Assembly: GCA_030432875.1 (NCBI GenBank)
Contig: JAUILP010000003.1
Location: forward strand, 38,267-102,266
Source: Oligoflexia bacterium
GTDB taxonomy: Bacteria; Bdellovibrionota_B; Oligoflexia; Oligoflexales; JAGOVF01
Length of the DNA stretch: 64,000 nucleotides
Direction: 5' to 3'
Below, in pieces: positions 27,885 to 35,796 of this stretch. Below the pieces are notes generated by a model, which saw nothing but the letters and a program-made list of their open reading frames with translations, had not been told where the DNA came from and ran no database searches. Both the position numbers and the translations under genes were made by a program. The first letter of the stretch is position 1. Each line of letters opens with the position of its first letter.

Positions 27885-28908
27885 AAATGCAAATACATTT
27901 GTAACCTCAATTTTTGACTGCTGGGGCCAGCTTATCGACTCTCCTGAAGATAATAAGCTGCCAGTATTTCCAAATGAGAAATTTCAGCAACCTCCACTTT
28001 ACATTCAAAAAAAAGTAAATGAAAGTGGTCCTGTCCCTGTGCTCTGGATTCGTCATGAAAAGAGCAAAGTTAAGCTTAAGCCGCAAAGATATCGTGGATT
28101 TGATATTGAAATTAAAGATGGTGCTTTCGGAGTAGGGCCAACCGACCATTTTATTGTCATTTCCTGTAATGAACTTAATTATATTGAGCTTTTTCTAAAG
28201 TTTTCTCAAAACATAGTAGACCTAATCGAAGTTGGTCAATTACCAAGCGAGGCAGCTCGTACTTGTGTGAAGGATTGGCTCGAATTTTTTAAGAGAAATG
28301 GAACTATTCTCGATGAAAGTAACCTAATTGGACTATTCGGTGAACTCAGTTTCATAAAAGAGTTAATAGTAGCAAAAGCAGAAATCAATCAGGTTGTTGA
28401 CGCTTGGAGGGGGCCAAGATGCGAGCCGTGGGATTTTACTCTCAGCTGGATGAGCCCAGTTCATTGTGTCGAAGTCAAAACAACAATAAAGCCAAAGACG
28501 CAAATAACTGTTCACGGATTAGATCAACTGTGGGCAGCAAAACAAAACCTCGCCTACTGGCTAAATTTTCGCATGGTGAACTTTCATCAGATAGATGACC
28601 AAAGCACGCGGGGTTCTATAGTTGAGATAGTCGATGAACTACGAGCATTCATTGGGAACAAAAGTAGCCCACATGTTTTATCTGAATTTAATGATGCCTT
28701 GGCTCAGGCTGGATATACTGACGAACACAAAGATTATTACTTAAAACAAAAAATACAATTGTTTGATTCAAAATGGTATTCGGTAACCGATGCCTTCCCA
28801 TCATTAACAAGAAATACAGTACAGAAAGAAATTTTCGAACGATTAGAAAAGCTATCGTATACATTAAATTTAAACGGTCTCATGGATGAGAAGAGACCGA
28901 TCAAGTAA
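27877..28908 (+). CDS. PD-(D/E)XK motif protein (DUF4420-like)
   Basis: A 343-residue soluble protein from the ATG at 27877, overlapping the Z1 stop by 8 bases. The nuclease-like core reads LIGLFGELSFIKEL, then a GP..EPWDF segment and CVEVKTT, giving the E, D and ExK of a PD-(D/E)XK fold as in DUF4420 proteins, which are found next to Z1 genes in Mza-type systems. It is likely the DNA-cutting partner of the Z1 ATPase. The C-terminal part (VTDAFPSLTRNTV) is typical of this family as I remember it. Active-site residues appear complete. Confidence 0.8.
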   Translation: MNENANTFVTSIFDCWGQLIDSPEDNKLPVFPNEKFQQPPLYIQKKVNESGPVPVLWIRHEKSKVKLKPQRYRGFDIEIKDGAFGVGPTDHFIVISCNELNYIELFLKFSQNIVDLIEVGQLPSEAARTCVKDWLEFFKRNGTILDESNLIGLFGELSFIKELIVAKAEINQVVDAWRGPRCEPWDFTLSWMSPVHCVEVKTTIKPKTQITVHGLDQLWAAKQNLAYWLNFRMVNFHQIDDQSTRGSIVEIVDELRAFIGNKSSPHVLSEFNDALAQAGYTDEHKDYYLKQKIQLFDSKWYSVTDAFPSLTRNTVQKEIFERLEKLSYTLNLNGLMDEKRPIK

Positions 28909-28921
28909 CTGGAGGTCATGG

Positions 28922-31900
28922 ATGACAAGAACCAAGATGGTTGGTAAGGCAAAGTCTATTAAATCAAATAATTCGGAGCATATTTTTAAGATCATTAGAA
29001 ATAGCAGTAGGGCAAGCGTGCTTGCAAAGCTGTTGATTCCTAAAAATATTCGGTGTCAAGTGATGCCTGATGACATCAATTTTCCACTTACGCCTTCCTT
29101 GCGCATACGCCTGGGAGAGGCTTCTTTTTGCTCATTCTTTGAAATCGATCAAAAAAAAACGTCTTCAATTGCTTTTTTGGAAGATTCAGCAAGATCGCTA
29201 AGAACAGACTGGGAAACTTCCCGTCCTGAGATTAGAGATACGATTATAATCGCTTTTTCCGAAAAAGGAGTGAGTGCTGACCTAGGATTTTCCAATTTAC
29301 TCTTTACCCACGAAGCTGATGGATGGGAGGAACTCAAGGACAATATTAGCTCCTGGCCACTCACACATAAAATTCAAGAATTAATTGATGAAACCGTAAA
29401 GTTTTATGACTCTAATCAGGACATAGCTGATTTATTAGGTAGCTCAATTCAAACCGGCGACTCGAAAAACGTAATAAATTTCTTGGCAACACGACTAAAT
29501 TGGGGTGCTGCTAATTTTTTACCTGAATTTGAAGTTGATGGAATAAAATCACTTTGTCGGTTCAAAAAAGTTGCTGGTTCCTATGATGACATAATATTTG
29601 CGTTTTCTGGAAAGTCAGTTAGGGGACTCAATGAGACCAGAAGATTGCATAAAATCATTAAGGATGTTACCTATGCAATGCATATTGCAAATAAAGGGAG
29701 AGTCTCTCTTGCGTTCATTTTAGGTGATAGAGATGCCATTGTCATGAGCCCTGGCCGACCTAGGGATATGCGACTATATCTAAATAAAATTAGATTATCT
29801 GAGAAAGGCTGGATACATAATACAGCCTATTTATTGAAATCGTCACAAATACCGATAAATCCGGATCGCAATCAAATCAATATTGATGCCCTATTGGCTA
29901 GTCGCGAACTTGATGAGCGTTTTCATGCATTATGTGCTGATTACCGAGTATGTTTGATCAATGACCTGTCCACAAATTACAAAAGCATTATCGCTGATAT
30001 TGTTAATTTTCTGCGAAATGAGCATGAGAAGGAAATAAATGCTGATAAGGTCCTTGTTAAATTAGCTTCAAGCCTGCAATGGCAGGATCGATTCCTAGCT
30101 GTCGTGGATGGTTTGGTCCTGCGGACATTAGTGCGTAGATTTATCGAGGTATTTCACGGGATGCCCTTTGACGATACCTTCGATAAAGTACTCGAAAGGC
30201 ATACTGATAAACTAACAATTCAACGCAATGAAGTTGGAGAAAAGCAACGAGGAAAAAAATCAAGGTTCATAAACCCAAGAGTTCTAAAATCTGGTACCGC
30301 AGATTCATTTAGAGCCGCTTTTTTAAATCTCGGTGCCAAATTCAAGGCGAAATATGGCGGTGATATGCATTTCACCAAAGTCGCAGAGGCAATTCACTAT
30401 GTTGAAAAGCAGGTTAATGTTGATCATTTAGTCGAGCTCCTTGACCTAACAAATGCGCAGCGATATTCATTTCGATATGAAGATCTCAGGCCAGATGCGT
30501 TAGAACATTTTTATCAGCGTTCACTTGAAACTAGGGTGATTTTTCAGCGTAAAAATGAAGGTCTTGAAGTAGTTTTAGCGGAATCAAAGCAAGCTCGAAA
30601 AGAACTTGGTGCCTATTACACACCTGCTGTTGTATCAAGCTTCGTTGTAAAAAATACGTTAGGCCCGTGGATTGACAATATTAAGGCTGAGGCGAAACAA
30701 GCTGTCGAAAATAAAGACTATAATGCGCTTGCGGACTCAATGGCACGCTTTCTAGATGTTAAAGTCGTCGACCCTACGGTTGGAGGGGCTTCATTTTTGA
30801 AAGAAGCTTTTAGGTTTATTACCTCAAGCGATAATTATGAATCGCTTACGTTTTGGATCAAAATGTTACCGAATAATTTACTGCAACATATTGGTGCTAA
30901 ATTCCCTTGGGTGATTAACGGTTTTTCACAAGCGAGATTTGAGGAACATGTTTTACGTTATAGTCTTTATGGTATAGATATTGACTTAAAATCGCTAAAC
31001 ATTGCTTCCCAGACCTTAACTTTAGAGTCGCTAACATTTATGGATCAGGATGATCGTTTCCCCAATTTTATTAATATCAATTTAAAACACGGCAATGCTT
31101 TTGTTTCACTATTTGAGCAAAACGAATGGCAACAATTTAACTCCAGAAATGTAGCTTCATTAGTTAATATACGCCGAAAAATGCAAGCGACAAGTGATGA
31201 AAGGGCTTTATTAGGTCTACAAGCTAAATTCCTAGAGAGTAAGAATTTACTCGCTTCGGAGTTACTAAAGAAGCGCAGTCAACAGTGGGGCTTTAACGCG
31301 AGTGAATTAATGCCATTTTGCTGGCAATTAGAGTTTCCGGAAGTCTATTTTGACGATCAAGGGAATATTAGCCAAAATAATGGCTTTGATATTGTACTGG
31401 GAAATCCTCCTTGGGAGGTTTTAAAACCTTATGAGGAAGATTATTTCTTATCCGTCGATCCGAGTTTTCCCACAGGAAAAAATGCTAAAGCAGCTCAGAG
31501 AAAAAGAATATCTGAACTTTTAAAAAATGAAGAAGTACAACAGCGCTTCGAGGATTATCTAAAGATAAAAGGAAAATATGCTCAGTTTTTAGACAATTCT
31601 AAACAGTATCTGCTCCAAGATCCAAAATATGAGAATGTCGGGGGAGGTAACGGTGACCCCAATACCTATAAACTTGCCTCGGAAATTTACCCAAAGTTAG
31701 TTAACAATAATGGAAAATTTGGTTTTTTGGTTCCCGAAGGAATAGCTGGAGATAAAGGGACTCGTGATTTAAGGGGATCCCTAATAAAATGCAAAAGCCT
31801 ACGCCTTGTTGTAGCATTTGAGAAAGAAAATGAAATTTTTCCAGACGCTACGCAGTCATTTTGTATACTTTTAGGGGGTGGCGCTAATGATTCCTATCAA

Positions 31901-32779
31901 TATTTGCGGGGTCTAAGTAGATTTGATCAAATTACCGATCTTGACCTCGGCAAATACCCAACGCTTAACTATAACACCCTTTCAAAAATTAAACTTGAAA
32001 CACAACCGTTAATAGCGATTAAAAATAGTATCGAAGCAGGTATCCTTGATAAAATATTACAATTTAACTCCCCCGTCGAAAGCGATGAGCCGTTTCAAGT
32101 TCATGCTTACAGAGAACTCGATACAACTAACGATATGGATTTAACTACTGGATCACATACCCCAGGGTACTATGTTTGCAAAGGCGAGCATATGGGGCGT
32201 TTTAAGTCACCTAGCGCAACAGAATATAAATTGAATTATGCAGAGTTGAAAAAACGCAAGCATACATGGGCACACAGAGTTAATGAAATTAGGGTGGCGT
32301 GGAGAAACATTGCTGGATCTAATGACCCGAGGCGCATGTTCGCAGCAATAATCCCTCCAAAATATAGCTGCTTTAATAGCCTTAATGTCATTACCGGCTT
32401 TAAGAATGAAAACCAGGCTTACTATTTGATTGGTGTACTTAATTCCTTTTGTTATGAATACTTTATTCAAATGCAATCAAAAAATAATAATATAAATATT
32501 TACTTTGTTAAATTGAATCCGTTACCTCGGCTCAAAGATGACGATTATCTGTTTAAGAAAGTATCCGCACTAAGCAAAAAATTATCTACTAGCAAAAATG
32601 ACGGCAATGAGGAACTGGTCGAAGCTCAGCTTGAAGCAGCTGTTGCTGAAATATATGGATTTAGTAAAGAAGAATTTTCTTGGATATTGTCGACATTCAA
32701 GAGAGTTGATGAAGCATATAGAGAAATAGTATTGAATGAATTTATTAACAGAAGTTTATATAAGCGATCAGCAGCGTAG
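28922..32779 (+). CDS. large Eco57I-type N6-adenine DNA methylase, defence-associated
   Basis: I choose the ATG at 28922 (GGAGG 6 bases before). The 1285-residue protein has a first half (about 1-540) without a domain I recognise, then a methylase core: RKELGAYYTPAVV, motif I DPTVGGASFLKEA, YGIDID, and the N6-adenine signature VLGNPPWEVLKP. The C-terminal part resembles a specificity region of type IIG/Eco57I-like enzymes (FLVPEGIAGDKGTRDLRGSL). Motif I differs from the usual DPxCGSGSFL but keeps the glycines. It follows the DUF4420 gene by 13 bases. It may mark self DNA, or act as a modification-dependent part of the same defence machine. Confidence 0.85.
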   Translation: MTRTKMVGKAKSIKSNNSEHIFKIIRNSSRASVLAKLLIPKNIRCQVMPDDINFPLTPSLRIRLGEASFCSFFEIDQKKTSSIAFLEDSARSLRTDWETSRPEIRDTIIIAFSEKGVSADLGFSNLLFTHEADGWEELKDNISSWPLTHKIQELIDETVKFYDSNQDIADLLGSSIQTGDSKNVINFLATRLNWGAANFLPEFEVDGIKSLCRFKKVAGSYDDIIFAFSGKSVRGLNETRRLHKIIKDVTYAMHIANKGRVSLAFILGDRDAIVMSPGRPRDMRLYLNKIRLSEKGWIHNTAYLLKSSQIPINPDRNQINIDALLASRELDERFHALCADYRVCLINDLSTNYKSIIADIVNFLRNEHEKEINADKVLVKLASSLQWQDRFLAVVDGLVLRTLVRRFIEVFHGMPFDDTFDKVLERHTDKLTIQRNEVGEKQRGKKSRFINPRVLKSGTADSFRAAFLNLGAKFKAKYGGDMHFTKVAEAIHYVEKQVNVDHLVELLDLTNAQRYSFRYEDLRPDALEHFYQRSLETRVIFQRKNEGLEVVLAESKQARKELGAYYTPAVVSSFVVKNTLGPWIDNIKAEAKQAVENKDYNALADSMARFLDVKVVDPTVGGASFLKEAFRFITSSDNYESLTFWIKMLPNNLLQHIGAKFPWVINGFSQARFEEHVLRYSLYGIDIDLKSLNIASQTLTLESLTFMDQDDRFPNFININLKHGNAFVSLFEQNEWQQFNSRNVASLVNIRRKMQATSDERALLGLQAKFLESKNLLASELLKKRSQQWGFNASELMPFCWQLEFPEVYFDDQGNISQNNGFDIVLGNPPWEVLKPYEEDYFLSVDPSFPTGKNAKAAQRKRISELLKNEEVQQRFEDYLKIKGKYAQFLDNSKQYLLQDPKYENVGGGNGDPNTYKLASEIYPKLVNNNGKFGFLVPEGIAGDKGTRDLRGSLIKCKSLRLVVAFEKENEIFPDATQSFCILLGGGANDSYQYLRGLSRFDQITDLDLGKYPTLNYNTLSKIKLETQPLIAIKNSIEAGILDKILQFNSPVESDEPFQVHAYRELDTTNDMDLTTGSHTPGYYVCKGEHMGRFKSPSATEYKLNYAELKKRKHTWAHRVNEIRVAWRNIAGSNDPRRMFAAIIPPKYSCFNSLNVITGFKNENQAYYLIGVLNSFCYEYFIQMQSKNNNINIYFVKLNPLPRLKDDDYLFKKVSALSKKLSTSKNDGNEELVEAQLEAAVAEIYGFSKEEFSWILSTFKRVDEAYREIVLNEFINRSLYKRSAA

Positions 32780-32783
32780 GGTA

Positions 32784-33479
32784 ATGGAAATGGATACTAA
32801 TGAATATCAGTATATTGAAGCGTTGGCGAAACTCATTTCTAGCGTTTCAGAGATAGCTTACCCAATAATCGTTGCGGGATTATTGTTCTATTTTAGGCGG
32901 CAAATTAAAAAATTTTTGAACCGAATAACTCGACTTGAATTTGCGGGACTAAATATTGAAAGCAAAATTGAAAAACAAACACAGTTAGCCTCAGAAAAGG
33001 AGAAAGAACAAGTGAACTTGGCTTCACATCAAAATTCGCAAAAAATTGTCAGTTATGACAAATTCAGGGTAAGCGCCGATGAGTTGTTAAGATCTAATTA
33101 TTTCCAGGAATTTAAATATCAGCACAATCCTAAGATTGTTTTATCTAGAAATAAACACCCAATCATTATTGATTCACTGTACTTTTTGCCGCACATAGCT
33201 TTTTTTGTTCATTACGGAGGATCGGTAGATTTTAAGACTATAGATAGATCTGCCAACGCGCTACTATCAGCGACTATTTGGGGGCAAACGATTTCAAAAA
33301 AGGGTATACAGAAGGTATTTGGTATCTTGGTCATTAATATTGATGCTGTTTTTCAGCGAGATATCGGCGGTGATGTGTTTATATTACGCTATAATGAAAA
33401 AGATGGATGCTTCGTTAATAAAGATGACCTTGAAAAATGGCTGAACCCCAAAATCGCGGGCGATATTATCTCACAGTAA
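32784..33479 (+). CDS. membrane-anchored hypothetical protein, last gene of the Z1 operon
   Basis: A protein of about 231 residues with one membrane segment near the N-terminus (AYPIIVAGLLFYF), a basic stretch just after it, a Gln/Glu/Lys-rich helical linker and a soluble domain. The gene starts 4 bases after the methylase stop (ATG at 32784; GGGTAA upstream) so it is coupled to the Z1 operon. A membrane protein at the end of a defence operon could be an effector or an anchor. No domain recognised. Its stop overlaps the convergent ASCH gene by 9 bases. Confidence 0.7.
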   Translation: MEMDTNEYQYIEALAKLISSVSEIAYPIIVAGLLFYFRRQIKKFLNRITRLEFAGLNIESKIEKQTQLASEKEKEQVNLASHQNSQKIVSYDKFRVSADELLRSNYFQEFKYQHNPKIVLSRNKHPIIIDSLYFLPHIAFFVHYGGSVDFKTIDRSANALLSATIWGQTISKKGIQKVFGILVINIDAVFQRDIGGDVFILRYNEKDGCFVNKDDLEKWLNPKIAGDIISQ

Positions 33480-33872
33480 AATATTTTTTGTAAATTTGAT
33501 GCCCTTTATCTCGGGAGCAGGCCTTGGTTTCGACAGTGCTTTGACAGTGAGGATCGGCCAACCCCATTTCGGCTTTCCATCCTCCCATTTCCAAGGTGAG
33601 TCTGGGGTAACACAATGCTTCTTATCGTCTTTATAAAATTCGCCCTTCGAGGCGTAGCAGAAACTTTTACCAAACACTAAAGTGCCAATAATTCTGGCTT
33701 TGAAGTCGCCGTCTTTGCCCGGTGTTTCAATGATAGCCATTTCCTTGTTGATATATTGCTCAGGAATTGGATATGTCCGTGTTTCTATAGTTTTCTCTCC
33801 GTTCAAAATAAGTCTTGATATGGGATATTGGATATTAATGCCAGTTACAATTCTATTTCTCATCTTAATCAT
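33471..33872 (-). CDS. ASCH domain protein
   Basis: A 133-residue protein. The stretch IQYPISRLILNGEKTIETRT is a good ASCH start (the G-x-K-T-x-E-x-R pattern), followed by a small beta domain with IIGTLVFGKS. ASCH domains share the PUA-like fold; they bind RNA or modified nucleosides, and some are small amidohydrolases or ribonucleases. The ATG overlaps the stop of the radical SAM gene (ATGA at 33869-33872), so the two are co-translated. I infer that the ASCH protein acts on, or reads, the nucleic-acid product of the radical SAM enzyme. Confidence 0.75.
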   Translation of the reverse strand: MIKMRNRIVTGINIQYPISRLILNGEKTIETRTYPIPEQYINKEMAIIETPGKDGDFKARIIGTLVFGKSFCYASKGEFYKDDKKHCVTPDSPWKWEDGKPKWGWPILTVKALSKPRPAPEIKGIKFTKNILL

Positions 33873-35308
33873 ACAGAGGTTTCCCCGCTTGGCCCGCCTT
33901 TAGTTGATATAATTTCGCGCTTAAATTTCTTTTGGTCTTCAACCCCAAGGGCGATATGCAAACGCTCAGAATCGACAGGTGTATAGCTATTTTTTGAGAT
34001 AAATTTTAGGCGTTCATTAAAACCAATCGACCGACTGTCAGTTTTAAATGAGCAAACCTTACCCTTTATATTGCAACAGTCTTTCTTATTAGACCATAAA
34101 TCTTGGTGCTTCCAGAATTCACTTTCACCATTGCCAATATAGCAAACAGTGAATTCAACGGCATTTTCTTTACAACGTTTTTTATATAACTCGTAGTAAT
34201 GGCGAATTTCAGGCTCACTAAAATGGTAATCTCGGGATGATTTATAAATTTGAGCCCTATTGAAAAAGACACGTAGCTCTCTATTTAAAGCTCGATTCAT
34301 ATTGTTGATAGAAAATGAGCTAAATCGCCCAAAACCTGCAATTATTGCTGTACATCCTGTATCAGCAACTGCGTCCACAATATCTAGCGTACTATAATTC
34401 AATGTTGGAATCTGGCCTTCCCATTTAAAATTTGGATTAGAGTAATATCCATCTGGAAAATTTGGAAACATTGGATTGATACGCACCGCTGTCCAAATAC
34501 CGCTTTTCACCAATTTTTCTAGCGCTTGTAGCCGACGTTCAGCAGATGCAGCCCCAGGTTCTAAAAGCTTATTTAGTGGGTCATTAATTGAAGATAGACT
34601 GAACTGAACTGATCCGAGATTTTTATCAATGAGTGGTATATAACTATCATGTGCAATCAAATCAGATCTCGTAATAATAGTATATGGGTATTGATAGAAA
34701 TTCAAAATTTTCAACAATTCTTGAGATAATTTATATTTCGCATCAATCCACATAAATGAATCACTCATGCACCCAATGCGCAATGGGATTTTTTGTTCCA
34801 TGATGGCGCGCCATTTTGATTTTTTCGATGTCTCGAAAACTGTATAAAAAATCTTCCGAATCTCATTGATATTAACAGGAACAGGCGCAGGATTATTCCA
34901 ATACCCATGAACGGTAAGCTCCGCTTTTGCATAACAATAGGTGCAATTATGCATGCATCCCCTTCCATAAGTATCAATTTCAAAAGCATATAAACATTGC
35001 TGGCAGGAACTATGAGAATTAACGAGCTTCAACGGATTACTTTTGACAATACCGCCGCGTATTGGTTTGTCGGCATAGCGCATCTCCAGGTTTTTGAAGA
35101 TTTTATAATCAAATTTGGATTTATATTTGGAAGCTGCATCGAGTTTAGCTGCTTCAATTATTAGGCGGTCATAAGTTGGAGTAGGAATTTCTCGATCTTC
35201 TGTACTAATCTCAGGCCTACCTACGGTTGGGGCTGGGGGGGGGGGATTAATGAGAGGTAAGATACTCGTTGGTGATTGACTAGGAGTGTTTAACTGATTG
35301 TCCAACAT
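33869..35308 (-). CDS. radical SAM protein, SPL (spore photoproduct lyase)-like family
   Basis: A 479-residue enzyme with the radical SAM cluster motif GCMHNCTYCYA (CxxxCxxC) at about residues 117-125, preceded by the conserved-looking QQCLYAFEIDTYG. Further motifs (SVQFSLSSIND, LLEPGAASAERRLQAL, RINPMFP) are those of the SPL/Rv2578c-like group. Extra cysteines near the C-terminus (DCCNIKGKVC) may bind a second cluster. The start at 35308 has AAGGA upstream and overlaps the small regulator gene by 29 bases. The early part contains a proline run encoded by an 11-C tract. Substrate unknown; the DNA or RNA base is a fair guess from the family and from the ASCH partner. Confidence 0.85.
   Translation of the reverse strand: MLDNQLNTPSQSPTSILPLINPPPPAPTVGRPEISTEDREIPTPTYDRLIIEAAKLDAASKYKSKFDYKIFKNLEMRYADKPIRGGIVKSNPLKLVNSHSSCQQCLYAFEIDTYGRGCMHNCTYCYAKAELTVHGYWNNPAPVPVNINEIRKIFYTVFETSKKSKWRAIMEQKIPLRIGCMSDSFMWIDAKYKLSQELLKILNFYQYPYTIITRSDLIAHDSYIPLIDKNLGSVQFSLSSINDPLNKLLEPGAASAERRLQALEKLVKSGIWTAVRINPMFPNFPDGYYSNPNFKWEGQIPTLNYSTLDIVDAVADTGCTAIIAGFGRFSSFSINNMNRALNRELRVFFNRAQIYKSSRDYHFSEPEIRHYYELYKKRCKENAVEFTVCYIGNGESEFWKHQDLWSNKKDCCNIKGKVCSFKTDSRSIGFNERLKFISKNSYTPVDSERLHIALGVEDQKKFKREIISTKGGPSGETSV
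35235..35245 (+). repeat. G11 homopolymer (C11 in the radical SAM coding strand)
   Basis: Eleven consecutive G on the plus strand lie within the 5' part of the radical SAM gene (about codons 22-25, prolines). Tracts of this kind slip readily and change reading frame. Confidence 0.85.
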
Positions 35309-35486
35309 TACTCTTATCCTTTCCCTTTTTCTTTATGCCATTGAGTTTAAGTTTAGGGTTTATAATAAAATCAAAGACAGCCAATTTGACCATCATAGAA
35401 AAATCGATCAAAGGATTGTTCTTGAGAAATTCATCTATTAGCGTTTCTTCTTGATCTGTGAATCTAACTCCGCGTACCCTGCCCAT
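35280..35486 (-). CDS. small DNA-binding protein, likely ribbon-helix-helix regulator of the radical SAM operon
   Basis: From the ATG at 35486 (GGGAG 8 bases upstream) the product is 68 residues, starting MGRVRGVRFTDQEETLIDEF. A short strand with alternating residues (RGVRFT) followed by two helices is the ribbon-helix-helix layout. Upstream ATGs (35501, 35510) lack a ribosome site. It overlaps the next gene by 29 bases. A set of tandem 10-base repeats lies 43 bases upstream, matching how such repressors bind DNA once per turn, so autoregulation of the operon is likely. The basic tail (IKKKGKDKSN) may add affinity. Confidence 0.6.
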   Translation of the reverse strand: MGRVRGVRFTDQEETLIDEFLKNNPLIDFSMMVKLAVFDFIINPKLKLNGIKKKGKDKSNVGQSVKHS

Positions 35487-35528
35487 GGAGGAATCTCCCA
35501 TATTGATCATGGAGATTGCATTATCACA

Positions 35529-35558
35529 ATGTTAAACGATGTTCAACAATGTTTTTAT
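35529..35558. promoter_or_regulatory. three tandem 10-bp repeats, likely operator of the radical SAM operon
   Basis: On the plus strand AATGTTAAAC, GATGTTCAAC and AATGTTTTTA follow without gaps (35529, 35539, 35549), all sharing ATGTT. One repeat per helical turn suits a ribbon-helix-helix repressor. Confidence 0.55.
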
Positions 35559-35796
35559 TAGCGGGACTAAGTACCTTAAAGTGAAACCAAACGGAAGATG
35601 TTATTTTCAGTATAACTAGCTAATTTAATAGACAAGCACTAAATCGAAAGGAGGAAGGTATTCCATTCAACGTGTATTGTTCCGAGTTGTTAATGTTAGG
35701 CGTACACTAAAATGAGAGAAAAGATTTACGAATTATGTTCTGCGCGAAATTAGCAAAATTATTTTCGTCAACGAGTATCTTAATACTCGGTGATTA

